Below, one piece after another: positions 53,935 through 54,231 of a DNA stretch of 54,231 nucleotides. The translations under genes and the position numbers were made by a program. This DNA comes from a virus. The stretch is from positions 1 through 54,231 of IMG/VR virus record IMGVR_UViG_3300036785_000256; one strand, given 5' to 3'. Each line of letters starts with the position of its first letter. Within the stretch, counting starts at the first letter, position 1. The notes under the pieces were generated by a model. The model worked only from the letters and a program-made list of their open reading frames with translations, was not told the origin of the DNA and did no database searches.

Positions 53935-54046
53935 CGGGAACCAAGCTTTCCTGAACTTATGACCTTGACTCGCCGACTTATCTCATGATTGGTCGCGGTC
54001 CGGCAAGGATTGTCCTCGCTGGAGTGCGAAAAAAGGAGGTCGCACG
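53935..54046. promoter_or_regulatory. divergent promoter region with iteron-like dyad
   Basis: Lies between divergent methyltransferase and ParB-like genes. GTGCGA (54024-54029) and TCGCAC (54040-54045) are inverted around a 10-nt segment that holds the AAGGAGG ribosome site. GTCGCAC at 54039-54045 equals the origin heptamer. TTGACT occurs near 53967, but I cannot fix a -10 with confidence. Confidence 0.5.
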
Positions 54047-54231
54047 ATGGTTATTCACGACTACACGGTCCACCACATCCCGTTGGACCGGATCGACAAG
54101 AATCCGCTCAACCCGCAAAGCCGGGGCGAAGCGGGTGACGTGAAGGGCCTGCTTGAGTCGATTACCGAGAACGGCCTCTACTACCCCATCCTGCTGAACA
54201 AGAAGCCGGATGGCCGCTACATGATCATCGA
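54047..54231 (+). CDS. ParB-like N-terminal domain protein, 3' partial
   Basis: 61 codons to the right edge. The ATG has AAGGAGGT 6 nt upstream. Pattern of ParB/Srx-like domains: H-H-I-P-L-D-R-I-D-K-N-P-L-N-P-Q-S-R, GEAGDVKGLLESITENGLYY, P-I-L-L-N-K-K-P-D-G-R-Y-M-I-I, where the G-L-x-x-P-I/V and Y-x-I-I-D stretches are typical. Could be a partition protein or a regulator; the DNA-binding part is beyond the window. Confidence 0.75.
   Translation, partial: MVIHDYTVHHIPLDRIDKNPLNPQSRGEAGDVKGLLESITENGLYYPILLNKKPDGRYMII

Noticed and set aside
1-54231. CRISPR array, tRNA, rRNA, insertion sequence or integrase with attachment site
   Set aside because: No regularly spaced direct repeats, cloverleaf tRNA sequence, rRNA segments, transposase or tyrosine/serine recombinase were seen; an integrase may lie outside the window.

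Overview
The window is GC-rich (with one sharply AT-rich patch near 51.7 kb) and reads as most of the genome of a contractile-tailed bacteriophage or prophage (myovirus type). Evidence is a DUF2184-type major capsid protein, a DUF3383 sheath, a tube, a frameshifted tail assembly chaperone, a tape measure protein with a lysozyme domain, a baseplate set (plug, hub, gp138-like spike, J, DUF2612, gp25-like) and an unusually large tail fibre array. A GcrA-like DNA-binding protein, a regulator family typical of Alphaproteobacteria, suggests an alphaproteobacterial host; this is inference. The portal and terminase must lie left of the window. No integrase, tRNA, rRNA or CRISPR array was found.

Layout. 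(1) 1-34.9 kb, almost all rightward: head genes (ADP-ribosyltransferase-like, Mu gpF-like, protease/scaffold, cement, capsid), neck, sheath, tube, tape measure, baseplate, then about 11 kb of fibres, a putative holin and a CHAP/NlpC-like lysis protein, closed by a strong terminator at 34983-35015. (2) 35.0-42.3 kb, leftward: an accessory and regulatory block of small proteins (nuclease, membrane and secreted proteins, DUF932, zinc ribbons, a HicA-like protein, an Xre-type regulator). It carries five promoters, each with a GGACA-N3-TGTCC dyad inside the -35/-10 spacer, so it looks like a single regulon. (3) 42.5-51.5 kb, rightward: Cro-like protein, ERF single-strand annealing protein, small zinc and membrane proteins, SF2 helicase, DUF927/D5-like helicase-primase. 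(4) 51.45-51.86 kb: gene-free, AT-rich, with eleven GTGCGAC/GTGAGAC heptamers arranged as a palindrome, a candidate replication origin. (5) 51.9 kb to the end: CoiA-like nuclease, leftward Dam-type methyltransferase, and the start of a ParB-like gene whose leader carries the same heptamer.

The most novel item is a non-coding motif at five sites, GGGGC-CA-N14-ACCA-N10-GCCCC, always with a loop of exactly 30 nt, tandemly doubled at three sites where the second stem is 12-13 bp. Other notable items are a 13-of-14-residue peptide shared by the capsid protein and a small tail-region protein, three tandem paralogues with different C-terminal decorations (including Ig-like and collagen-like), a domain inserted in three structural proteins, and a tape measure gene that seems to begin at ATC. 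Three genes carry single lesions (17-bp duplication, -1 frameshift, in-frame TGA), which could be decay, contingency switching or sequence error.
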